DNA from: Pseudoclavibacter sp. CFCC 11306
GTDB lineage: Bacteria; Actinomycetota; Actinomycetes; Actinomycetales; Microbacteriaceae
DNA length: 64,000 nucleotides
Assembly (NCBI RefSeq): GCF_008831235.1
Contig: NZ_WBKF01000001.1
Coordinates: forward strand, 434,001-498,000
Direction of reading: 5' to 3'
The first letter of the stretch is position 1. Each line of letters begins with the position of its first letter. Under the pieces are notes generated by a model. It had not been told where the DNA came from, made no database searches, and worked only from the letters and a program-made list of their open reading frames with translations. The position numbers and the translations under genes were made by a program. Shown piece after piece: positions 57,033 through 64,000 of the stretch.

Positions 57033-58823
57033 TCAGCGACGTCCGCGGTGCATCCAGCCGCGAACGGTCTGCAGCCTCTTCTGCAGCTGCCCGAGATCTG
57101 CCTGCGGCACCGCAGGGCCACCGCTGATGCGCCGCAGCCTGGAGTGAATGCTGCTGTGCGACTCGCCGCTGATCTGCGCCCAGACCGAGACCGCCTGGTG
57201 CAGTTCGGCTCGCTTGGCCTTCAGCTGTTTGAAGAGCGGCTCGTTCGACGCGGCCTCGGTCTCGGGCGTCGCCGCCGCCCTGCGCTGTTTGCGTTTCGTG
57301 ATCTCGTCTTGGTGAGACCGCAGCAGCGAGCGCACCTGGTCGGGTTCGAGCAGGCCGGGGAAACCGAGGAAGTCCTGTTCCTCCAAGCTGTCGGCTTCGG
57401 CGCCCGACCCGAACTCGTCACCTTCGAAGAGCACTCGGTCGAAGGCGGCCTGGGCCTCGAGCGGCTCGAAGTCGACGCCGTCGAGCAGATCGTCGGATGC
57501 GGCCTCGCGTTGGTTCGCCTGTTCGAGCAGCGAGTCTTCGAGACCGTCGTCGTCCCGGTCTTTCGGACCCCCCAAAACATGGTCGCGCTCGACCTCGAGC
57601 TCGTGTGCCAGCCCCACCAGACCGGGCACGCTGGGCAGAAAGATGGTGGCCGTCTCGCCTCGTTTGCGAGCTCGCACGAATCGCCCGACGACCTGGGCGA
57701 AGAAGAGCGGCGTACTCGCACTCGTCGCGTAGACGCCGACCGCCAGCCGAGGCACGTCCACGCCTTCCGACACCATGCGCACGGCGACCATCCAGCGCTG
57801 CTGTCCTGCCGAGAACTCTTCGATGCGATCGCTGGCGCCGTCTTCGTCGCTCAGCACGATGGTCGCCGACTCCCCCGTGATCTGTTTGAGGATGCCGGCG
57901 TAGGCCCGAGCCTGCGTCTGGTCGGTCGCGATCACGAGCCCGCCGGCGTCGGGCACTCCCCGACGCACCTGCGTGAGCCGAGCATCCGCCGCACGCAGCA
58001 CCGAGCCGATCCAGTCGCTGCGCGGGTCGAGCGCCGTGCGCCAGGCCTGGGCGATGATGTCTTTGGTCGCCGGTGCGCCCAGATCGGCGCTCATCTCGTC
58101 ACCGCTGCGGGAGCGCCAGCGCATGTTGCCGGCGTAGGTCAGGAAGATCACCGGGCGCACCACGCCGTCGTGCAGGGCACGGCCGTAGCCGTAGGTGTAG
58201 TCGGCGCGTGAGATCTTCGAGCCGTCGGGCTGCGGCTCGTAGGTGACGAAGGGTATCTGCGCTTCGTCAGAGCGGAACGGCGTACCAGTCAGACAGACAC
58301 GCCGTGTGGCGTGCGCGTAGGCCTCGCGAATGGCGTCGCCCCAGCTCAGTGCGTCACCGCCGTGATGAACCTCGTCGAGAATCACCAGGGTGCGCTTCGC
58401 CTCGGCGAGCGCCTTGTGCACCTCGACGTTGGCGGCGACCTGTGCATAGGTTGCCGTCACGCCCACGTAGTGCGAGCCGAAGACGCGATCGGCGTTGCGG
58501 AAGTTCGGGTCGAGGCGAATGAGCGCTCGCTCTGCGGCCTCGGCCCATTGTCGCTTCAGATGCTCGGTGGGCGCGACGACCAGCACACGATCGACGGTCC
58601 CCTGATCGAGCAGTCCTGCAGCCAGCTGCAGTGCGAAAGTGGTCTTGCCCGCTCCAGGGGTCGCTGCGGCGAGAAAGTCTCTGGGCTGTTCGGCGAAGTA
58701 CCGCTCAAGAGCCTCAGCCTGCCAGGCGCGCAGCCGACTCGCGGTGCCTCGTGCCGCACGGCGCGGGTAGGCCGGGGGCAGATCGCGGGCAGACGCGTTG
58801 CCGAAGTCGATTGGGGGGTGCAC
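57033..58823 (-). CDS. DEAD/DEAH-box (SF2) helicase
   Basis: 596 residues from GTG 58823. Helicase motifs: I AAATPGAGKTTFALQLAAGL, II VILDEVHHGGD, III LTGTPFRSD, and V-VI with VSEGVDVPRLAVGVY and VVGRFVRARKRGE. It resembles XPB/type III restriction-like ATPases found as stand-alone genes in actinobacteria, with an acidic region (about 440-520) and a basic tail. Its job is unknown, probably DNA repair or RNA remodelling. A -10 box sits 7 bases before the GTG and no ribosome binding site is present, suggesting leaderless mRNA. Confidence 0.85.
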   Translation of the reverse strand: MHPPIDFGNASARDLPPAYPRRAARGTASRLRAWQAEALERYFAEQPRDFLAAATPGAGKTTFALQLAAGLLDQGTVDRVLVVAPTEHLKRQWAEAAERALIRLDPNFRNADRVFGSHYVGVTATYAQVAANVEVHKALAEAKRTLVILDEVHHGGDALSWGDAIREAYAHATRRVCLTGTPFRSDEAQIPFVTYEPQPDGSKISRADYTYGYGRALHDGVVRPVIFLTYAGNMRWRSRSGDEMSADLGAPATKDIIAQAWRTALDPRSDWIGSVLRAADARLTQVRRGVPDAGGLVIATDQTQARAYAGILKQITGESATIVLSDEDGASDRIEEFSAGQQRWMVAVRMVSEGVDVPRLAVGVYATSASTPLFFAQVVGRFVRARKRGETATIFLPSVPGLVGLAHELEVERDHVLGGPKDRDDDGLEDSLLEQANQREAASDDLLDGVDFEPLEAQAAFDRVLFEGDEFGSGAEADSLEEQDFLGFPGLLEPDQVRSLLRSHQDEITKRKQRRAAATPETEAASNEPLFKQLKAKRAELHQAVSVWAQISGESHSSIHSRLRRISGGPAVPQADLGQLQKRLQTVRGWMHRGRR

Positions 58824-58830
58824 GGCAGAG

Positions 58831-58836
58831 ATTGTA
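58831..58836 (-). promoter_or_regulatory. -10 box implying a leaderless helicase transcript
   Basis: TACAAT on the minus strand ends seven bases before the GTG start, so transcription would begin at or next to the start codon. The bases between (CTCTGCC) cannot act as Shine-Dalgarno. No good -35 hexamer at 16-18 bases was found. Confidence 0.5.
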
Positions 58837-59005
58837 CCCGCAGCCGACGACGTGCGCCTGTCAGGCCGACGTGGGCCGCTCTGGTCGGGGCCGGTGATTC
58901 CGTGGGTCTGCGGCCTGCCGACGGGCATTTCCTCGGGACTGTCCTATTATGATCACGGCAGTCATCGAGGACTGCGACTGACGCGGGATCCTGAGGGAGA
59001 ACACG

Positions 59006-59731
59006 ATGACCGAGCAGCAGACGAACAGCAAGGCGTTGCAGGCGCGCGACGCCATCAAGCGATCGATCGCCGCAGGCAGACTGCAGTCAGGCCAGCGTCT
59101 CGTCATCTCACAGCTGGCTCGTGAGCTCAAGATGTCTCCGGTTCCGGTTCGCGAGGCGATCCGGCTGCTCGAGTCAGAGGGCCTGGTCACATTCGCTCAC
59201 AACGTCGGTGCGCAGGTGACCGACTTCCGGCCGCAGGAATACCGGCACATGATGTCGACGCTCTCGGTGCTCGAAGGCGCTGCCGTCGCACAGACCGTTC
59301 CGCACATCCGGCAGCAGACCATCGACGAGGCCCGCTTCTACAACCGCCATCTGATCGAGGCGCTCAAGGCGTCACGCTTCGCCGAGGCCAACCGGTTCAG
59401 CACGCTCTTTCACCGCGTGCTCTACCGCGACTGCCCCAACCGATACCTCATGCAGACGCTCAACGAGGGCTGGGCGAAGGCCGCCGCCGTCAAAGGCGCC
59501 GTCTTCGGCCTGCTGCCCGGGCGTGTCGACGGGTTGGTCGAAGAGCACGAACACCTGCTGCAGATGCTCGAGAAGAAGACCTCTCCCGACGAGGTCGAGG
59601 CCTTCATCCGAGCTCATCGCGAGCGAAACACCGAGGCCTATCTGCGCTACGCGCAGCAGGCGATCAGTGATCGCGCTGCCACAGGAGGGCCTCGGCCTGC
59701 CGGATCATCGTCACGTCCTCGCGAGTCTTGA
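59006..59731 (+). CDS. GntR-family regulator, FCD type
   Basis: 241 residues. The N-terminal winged helix is AIKRSIAAGRLQSGQRLVIS then QLARELKMSPVPVREAIRLL; the C-terminal helical FCD domain (about 90-215) senses small carboxylates in characterised relatives. GGGAG precedes the ATG and TATTAT (58945-58950) is a likely -10. The 3' end overlaps the convergent ackA by 68 bases. Candidate targets are ackA-pta next to it and cydA, whose promoter carries a GntR-type palindrome; both are inference. Confidence 0.88.
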   Translation: MTEQQTNSKALQARDAIKRSIAAGRLQSGQRLVISQLARELKMSPVPVREAIRLLESEGLVTFAHNVGAQVTDFRPQEYRHMMSTLSVLEGAAVAQTVPHIRQQTIDEARFYNRHLIEALKASRFAEANRFSTLFHRVLYRDCPNRYLMQTLNEGWAKAAAVKGAVFGLLPGRVDGLVEEHEHLLQMLEKKTSPDEVEAFIRAHRERNTEAYLRYAQQAISDRAATGGPRPAGSSSRPRES

Positions 59732-60776
59732 CCAGGATGATCGCGGCCGACGAGCCTTCGGTCTGAATCTGGCTGTTCATCTCGTTGCGGCGGTTGAGCC
59801 GCTCGTCGAAGCGAACGCCGAGCGGGCGCAGACGTTCGAGCACGAGTGCGCGTGCAGCCGGCGAGTTCTCGCCGATGCCGCCGCTGAACACGAGCGCGTC
59901 GAGCCCACCAGCAGCGATCGTCATCTGCCCGATCATGCCTGCCGCACGATGCGCCCAGACGGCCAGCGCGAGCTGTGCCGAAGGCTCGGCGGCATGCGCA
60001 CGGTTCACGATGTTGCCCATGTGCGTGTCACCGGCGAGGCCGAGCAGACCAGACTGGCGTTCAAGCCGCGAGATGACCTCGCGAACGCTCAGGCCGGTGT
60101 TCGCCACGAGCCATGCCGACACCGCTGGGTCGATCGTGCCGGAACGGGTCGACATGACCAGACCCTCCAGCGGAGTGAAGCCCATGGTGGTGTCGACGCT
60201 GTGCCCGTCGCGCACCGCCGTCAGGGAGGCACCCGAGCCCAAGTGCGCGCTGACGATGTGCAGCTCGGAGAGATCCTGATCGAGAATGCGTGCAGCTTCG
60301 CGCACGTTGTACTCGTGTGCAAGACCGTGGAAGCCGAACCGGCGCACGCCGAGACCCTCGCGCCACTCACGAGGAATCGCGTAGGTATAGGCCTCGGCGG
60401 GCATTCTGGCGTGGAACGCAGTGTCGAAACAGGCGATCTGCGTCGCCTCCGGCAGCAGCGCACGCAGCCGTTCAAGAGTCGCCACCGACGGCGGCTGGTG
60501 CAGCGGCGCCAGATCGGTGAGCTCTTCGATGCCGGCCATCACCTTGTCGTCGACGATCGCGGCCTCACCGAAGAGACGACCTCCGTGCACCACGCGATGC
60601 ACGACAACCTCGATATCGCCGCTCACCGAAGAGAAGTCGGCGATCAGCTCGGCCCACGCTTCGTCGGTGATCTCGGCCGGCGGCGTCGCAACCGTGCGGT
60701 TGTAGACGACTTCGTCCTGATCGGCGACGCTCAGCTTCAGGCTCGACGAACCCGCGTTCACCAGCAGCATGCTCAT
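59664..60776 (-). CDS. ackA: Acetate kinase
   Basis: 370 residues, slightly shorter than the usual 400. Key segments: MLLVNAGSSSLKLSV (adenosine/phosphate loop), VVHRVVHGG, ACFDTAFHARMP, RRFGFHGLAHEYNV, VSAHLGSGASLTAVRDG and MSTRSGTIDP (Thr where many enzymes have Asp). It converts acetyl phosphate and ADP to acetate and ATP. It overlaps the upstream pta gene as ATGA. Confidence 0.95.
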   Translation of the reverse strand: MSMLLVNAGSSSLKLSVADQDEVVYNRTVATPPAEITDEAWAELIADFSSVSGDIEVVVHRVVHGGRLFGEAAIVDDKVMAGIEELTDLAPLHQPPSVATLERLRALLPEATQIACFDTAFHARMPAEAYTYAIPREWREGLGVRRFGFHGLAHEYNVREAARILDQDLSELHIVSAHLGSGASLTAVRDGHSVDTTMGFTPLEGLVMSTRSGTIDPAVSAWLVANTGLSVREVISRLERQSGLLGLAGDTHMGNIVNRAHAAEPSAQLALAVWAHRAAGMIGQMTIAAGGLDALVFSGGIGENSPAARALVLERLRPLGVRFDERLNRRNEMNSQIQTEGSSAAIILVKTREDVTMIRQAEALLWQRDH

Positions 60777-62863
60777 GCGTTGTCCTCTTTCTGCGTCTCG
60801 GCGGCTTTCGTGGCCCCCGCCTGTACGGCCGTCACCAGAATGGTGTTGACCACGTCATCGACGGTGCAGCCGCGGGACAGATCGTTGACGGGCCTGCGCA
60901 GCCCCTGCAGCACCGGCCCGATGGCGATCGCGCCGCTCGACTGCTGCACCGCTTTGTACGTGTTGTTGCCCGTGTTCAGATCGGGGAACACGTAGACCGT
61001 CGCGCGCCCGGCGACCGGCGAGTCGGGCAGTTTGCCAGCCGCGATCTTCAGGTTGCTGGCGGCGTCGTACTGGATCGGCCCTTCAATCGGCAGTTCGGGT
61101 GCGGCCGCGCGAGCCAGCTCGGTGGCCTCGCGCACAGCGTCGACCGATGAGCCGTGTCCTGAGGTTCCGGTCGAGTACGACAGCATCGCCACCCGAGGTT
61201 CGATGCCGAAGGCGGCCGCCGTCTGGGCGCTGGCCACGGCGATGCCGGCGAGCTCTTGGGGCGTCGGGTTCGGAATCACGGCGCAGTCGCCATAGACTAG
61301 CACCCGATCGGGCAGGCACATGAGGAACACTGACGAGACCTCGCGGACGCCGGGCCGGGTCTTGATGATCTGGAAGGCGGGACGGATCGTGTCGGCGGTC
61401 GTGTGCATCGCGCCCGAGACCATTCCGTCGGCCCGCCCCGAGTGCACCAGCAGAGTGCCGAAGAAGCTGGGGTCGCGGACTTGCTGTGCCGCCTGTTCGA
61501 GCGTCACGCCTTTGTGGGCGCGCAGCTGCTGGTAGGTCTGTGCGAATTCGTCGAGCAGCGGAGACTGATCGATGTCGATGATCTCGATGCCATCGAGACT
61601 CACCCCGTGCAGACGCGCCAGCTTCGCCACCTCGTCGGGGTCGCCCAAGAGCACGAGATCGACGAGACCCTGCTTCGCGATCTCTGCAGCTGCCGTGAGG
61701 ATGCGAGGGTCGCCTCCCTCGGGAAGCACGATTCGAGCGTGAGCCGCACGGGCTCGACGGGCGAGCTCGTAGGCGAAGCGCTCGGGGGTGGTCACGTCGC
61801 GCAGTGACAACTCGAAACGCGAGAGGATCTCGGCGCCGTCGGCGTGCTCGTCCCAAGTCTTCAGCGCCTGCCGAGTGCGGGTCGGGTTGCCTGCACCGAT
61901 CTCGCCGCGAACCCGGCTGGCGGCCTGTGCGACGGCGAAGGTGTCGGCGCGTTTGCAGTAGACGGGGATGCTGCCCGCGGCGACGACGCGCTGCAGGCGC
62001 TCTGAGATGTCGAAGTCGCCGCTGATGATCACGGCCTCTGGGGCGAGGGCGGCCTGGAGCACCGCTTCGATGAGCTCGACGCGGTCACCGGGCACGACAA
62101 CGAGCGCTCCCGAACCGATGACGGAGAGCGCGTGCTCGGCCTCCATAGCCGCCACGGTGATGCGACGCACCAGATGATCGGCGTCGCCATTGGTGCCGAT
62201 GCGCAGCGCCTCGATGGCTTCTGCCGTCTCTTCGACGCTCGGCCACGAGAGGCTCTCGACATAGGGCAGCAGGTAGACGGGACGCCCGAGCGACCCCGAG
62301 GGAATCAGCGTGCGGGCCTCGTCGATGACCTCAGGTGAGACGCGGTTGACCACGATGCACATCAGGGTGGAACGCGCCTGGCGAAGTCGCTGCCGTGTGA
62401 GCGAGACCGCGGCGGCGACACGAGCGGCGCTGCGGCCGAAGCCGTCGACGACCGCAAGCAGCGGCACGTCGAGGTGCCGCGCGAGAGCGACGTTCACGTC
62501 TGGCTCACCGTGCACGGGCACGGTGATGGCGTTGGTGCCCTCGATGATGACGAAGTCGACTTCGGCGGCGAGCCTCTCGAAGGCACCGAGGCATTCGGCG
62601 ATGAGCTCGTCTGTGCGATCGTCGGCCACCAGCTCTTCGGCATGCGCCGCGGTCATGACCGAGACAGCGGTCAGAGCGCCTTCGGGAAGCAGCTGTTCGG
62701 CCAGCTGGACGATGCGCGACTCGGTCGGTTTGTCAGCAGACGTGATCGGCCGCAGAAAGCCGATACGAGCGTACCGAGCAGCAGCCTGGCGCAGCAGCCC
62801 GATGGTGACCAGCGACTTTCCAGAGGTCTCCCCCACACCAGTGATGAGCAGTCCGTCGGGCAT
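60773..62863 (-). CDS. pta: Phosphate acetyltransferase
   Basis: 696 residues from ATG 62863, with GGAG five bases upstream. The long form: an N-terminal P-loop (BioD-like) domain with LLITGVGETSGKSLVTIGLL, a DRTGG domain in the middle, and the C-terminal catalytic domain with IVLPEGGDPRILTAAAEIAK, HTTADTIRPAFQIIKTRPGV and MLSYSTGTSGHGSSVDAV. It interconverts acetyl-CoA and acetyl phosphate. With ackA it forms the overflow and acetate-assimilation pathway. Confidence 0.96.
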   Translation of the reverse strand: MPDGLLITGVGETSGKSLVTIGLLRQAAARYARIGFLRPITSADKPTESRIVQLAEQLLPEGALTAVSVMTAAHAEELVADDRTDELIAECLGAFERLAAEVDFVIIEGTNAITVPVHGEPDVNVALARHLDVPLLAVVDGFGRSAARVAAAVSLTRQRLRQARSTLMCIVVNRVSPEVIDEARTLIPSGSLGRPVYLLPYVESLSWPSVEETAEAIEALRIGTNGDADHLVRRITVAAMEAEHALSVIGSGALVVVPGDRVELIEAVLQAALAPEAVIISGDFDISERLQRVVAAGSIPVYCKRADTFAVAQAASRVRGEIGAGNPTRTRQALKTWDEHADGAEILSRFELSLRDVTTPERFAYELARRARAAHARIVLPEGGDPRILTAAAEIAKQGLVDLVLLGDPDEVAKLARLHGVSLDGIEIIDIDQSPLLDEFAQTYQQLRAHKGVTLEQAAQQVRDPSFFGTLLVHSGRADGMVSGAMHTTADTIRPAFQIIKTRPGVREVSSVFLMCLPDRVLVYGDCAVIPNPTPQELAGIAVASAQTAAAFGIEPRVAMLSYSTGTSGHGSSVDAVREATELARAAAPELPIEGPIQYDAASNLKIAAGKLPDSPVAGRATVYVFPDLNTGNNTYKAVQQSSGAIAIGPVLQGLRRPVNDLSRGCTVDDVVNTILVTAVQAGATKAAETQKEDNA

Positions 62864-63022
62864 GAGATCTCCATCTGTTCGTTGTGCGTCGGTGCCCCTC
62901 CAGACTATCGCACCCACAGAACGTGCCCCACAGCTCGCCCGGGGTTCGAACGGCCATTCCGTGAACTCTTCGTGAAGCCGCGCACCACGCTGCCGCGTCA
63001 GCCTCAGACTGCAGACACGGCG

Positions 63023-63061
63023 ACGGCCACGGGGATCGATCTCAGGATCTCCCGTGGCCGT
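63023..63061 (-). terminator. Hairpin after the YceI gene
   Basis: CGGCCACGGG (63024-63033) pairs with CCCGTGGCCG (63051-63060), with extra GATC pairing inside. It lies 41 bases behind the yceI-like stop. There is no U-run. The rest of the 238-base gap to pta shows only a GC-rich stretch. Confidence 0.65.
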
Positions 63062-63101
63062 CGTGGTCTGTCACCGGCTCAGCGCGGCCGGCGGCAGACG
63101 A

Positions 63102-63653
63102 TCACTGCTGGTCGAGCACGAACTCGGCCTCGATGTGAATCTTCACATCGCTGCCCAGCAGCACGCCGCCGGTCTCAAGGGCGCTGTTCCACTCCAGTCC
63201 GAACTCCTCGCGCTTGATCGTCGTGTCGGCTTCGATGCCCAGAACGGTCTGGCCGTACGGGCTCGTCGTGATGCCCCCGACCTCGACCTGGAAGTCGACG
63301 CTCTTCGTGACTCCGCGCAGCGTGAGGTCTCCGGTGACCACCAGGTCATCGCCGTCGTACCGCACCGCAGTCGAACGGAACGTGAGCTCGGGGTGGTTCT
63401 CGACGTCGAAGAAGTCAGGCGCGTGCATGTGCACGTCGCGGTCGGGGTTGCCGGTCGAAATGCTCGCGGCCTTGATATCGGCGCTCACGGTCGAATCGAG
63501 CACGTCGTCGCCCGTGGTGAGAGTTGCGGAGAAGTCGGTGAAGCTGCCGCGGAACTTCGTGACGAGATGACGCACGCTGAAGCCGATGCTGCTGTGTGTG
63601 GGGTCGATCTGCCACGTGCCCGAGGTGAAGCCTGCGATTGCGGATTGGGTCAT
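63102..63653 (-). CDS. YceI-family lipid-binding-like protein
   Basis: 183 residues from ATG 63653, AAGGAG eight bases upstream. The YceI lipocalin-like barrel is seen in GTWQIDPTHSSIGFSVRHLV, ADIKAASISTGNPDRDVHM, DFFDVENHPELTFRSTAVRY and GDLTLRGVTKSVDFQVEVGG. No signal peptide is visible, so it is probably cytoplasmic, unlike E. coli YceI. Family members bind polyisoprenoids or similar lipids. A perfect palindrome lies 50 bases upstream. Confidence 0.92.
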   Translation of the reverse strand: MTQSAIAGFTSGTWQIDPTHSSIGFSVRHLVTKFRGSFTDFSATLTTGDDVLDSTVSADIKAASISTGNPDRDVHMHAPDFFDVENHPELTFRSTAVRYDGDDLVVTGDLTLRGVTKSVDFQVEVGGITTSPYGQTVLGIEADTTIKREEFGLEWNSALETGGVLLGSDVKIHIEAEFVLDQQ

Positions 63654-63702
63654 GATGTCTGCTCCTTCATTGAGATGTCGGGCGTTCGTCCGCACATCAG
63701 TG

Positions 63703-63716
63703 GTTGTATCTACAAC
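63703..63716. promoter_or_regulatory. Palindromic operator upstream of the YceI gene
   Basis: GTTGTA-TC-TACAAC, a perfect 6-base inverted repeat around 2 bases, in the likely promoter of the minus-strand YceI gene. TTGTA...TACAA sites of this size are typical for MarR-family regulators, which often control yceI genes. No marR gene lies within the window. Confidence 0.6.
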
Positions 63717-63759
63717 AGTATCCACATGAATGCACCAGCGCAAGCGGAATCTGCAACTC

Positions 63760-64000
63760 TCAGCGGCGTGTCGGCAGCATCCGCTGCATGCCCCAAGCGG
63801 TCACCCGCAGCACAGCTTCGACGATGATCGAGAGATCCATCTTCGAGCGGCCGTTCTCACGTTCGACGAAGGTGATCGGCACCTCGGTCACATCGAGCCC
63901 CGCTGCCACGGCGCGCCGCAGCACGTCGATCTGAAAGCAGTACCCATGACTGGCCGCTTCGTCGAGCCGAAGCGCTCGCAGCGCAGTGACGGGAATGACC
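63760..64000 (-). CDS. Polyprenol-phosphate mannosyltransferase-like protein, C-terminal part
   Basis: The last 80 residues of a gene entering from the right edge, with stop TGA at 63760-63762. GYCFQIDVLRRAVAAGLDVT then EVPITFVERENGRSKMDLSI is characteristic of the catalytic C-terminus of Ppm1/DPM1-type GT2 enzymes, which make the mannosyl carrier for lipoglycans and protein mannosylation. The start and N-terminal DXD motif are outside the window. Confidence 0.85.
   Translation of the reverse strand, partial: VIPVTALRALRLDEAASHGYCFQIDVLRRAVAAGLDVTEVPITFVERENGRSKMDLSIIVEAVLRVTAWGMQRMLPTRR

Noticed and set aside
56893-63716. One shared regulator for the cydA and yceI palindromes
   Set aside because: Both carry TTGTA/TACAA half-sites, but the centres differ (0 versus 2 bases), which changes dimer geometry; different protein families are more likely.

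Overview
The window is one contiguous piece of a high-GC (roughly 63-65 % by eye) actinobacterial chromosome. Gene order and protein sequences point to Micrococcales, most like Microbacteriaceae: aceE, a FasR-like PucR regulator and fabD-fabH-acpP-fabF; rsmE-HIT-phoH-ybeY-CNNM-era; leuA-recO-uppS; dusB-dgt-dnaG. A type II fatty-acid synthase, an SOS box of the actinobacterial TCGAAC-N4-GTTCGA type, tRNA genes without encoded CCA and tightly overlapping operons fit this. The genus cannot be fixed from the sequence alone.

Layout. 1-5344: end of pyruvate dehydrogenase E1 and the fatty-acid synthesis cluster. 5466-8948: PadR regulator, SnoaL-like protein, alpha/beta hydrolase, glutamine amidotransferase-like protein and a small membrane protein. 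8949-11398: accessory patch beside a tRNA(CAU) gene, holding a hipBA toxin-antitoxin pair with repeated operators, a frameshifted excisionase remnant and other decayed sequence. 11507-13201: SOS-controlled umuDC operon whose UmuD is encoded without its cleavable arm and without its catalytic lysine. 13255-17337: PTH2-like protein, SGNH hydrolase, DMT permease, peptide deformylase, an odd long-variable-arm tRNA-like gene with a CAU anticodon, a small membrane protein and tRNA-Asn. 17418-22108: solitary nrdI, two acetyltransferases, a TetR regulator and a two-gene 2-hydroxyacid oxidation operon.

22152-50539 is a long, almost entirely minus-strand housekeeping stretch: dnaG, dgt, dusB, CPBP membrane protein, glyS, uppS, recO, leuA (with a leucine leader peptide and nested attenuator hairpin), era, CNNM, ybeY, phoH, HIT, rsmE, dnaJ, hrcA (with CIRCE), hemW, lepA, rpsT, holA, comEC, comEA and leuS. 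Many neighbours overlap by ATGA, implying translational coupling.

50591-64000: cytochrome bd oxidase and its assembly transporter (cydABDC, with a GntR-type palindrome inside the cydA promoter and no canonical cydD start codon), a DEAH helicase, a GntR/FCD regulator, the acetate pair pta-ackA, a YceI-family protein behind a perfect palindrome, and the end of a polyprenol-phosphate mannosyltransferase-like gene. Together cyd, pta-ackA and the lactate-type dehydrogenases suggest a respiratory organism prepared for low oxygen and overflow metabolism. No insertion sequences, CRISPR arrays, rRNA genes or intact prophage were seen.
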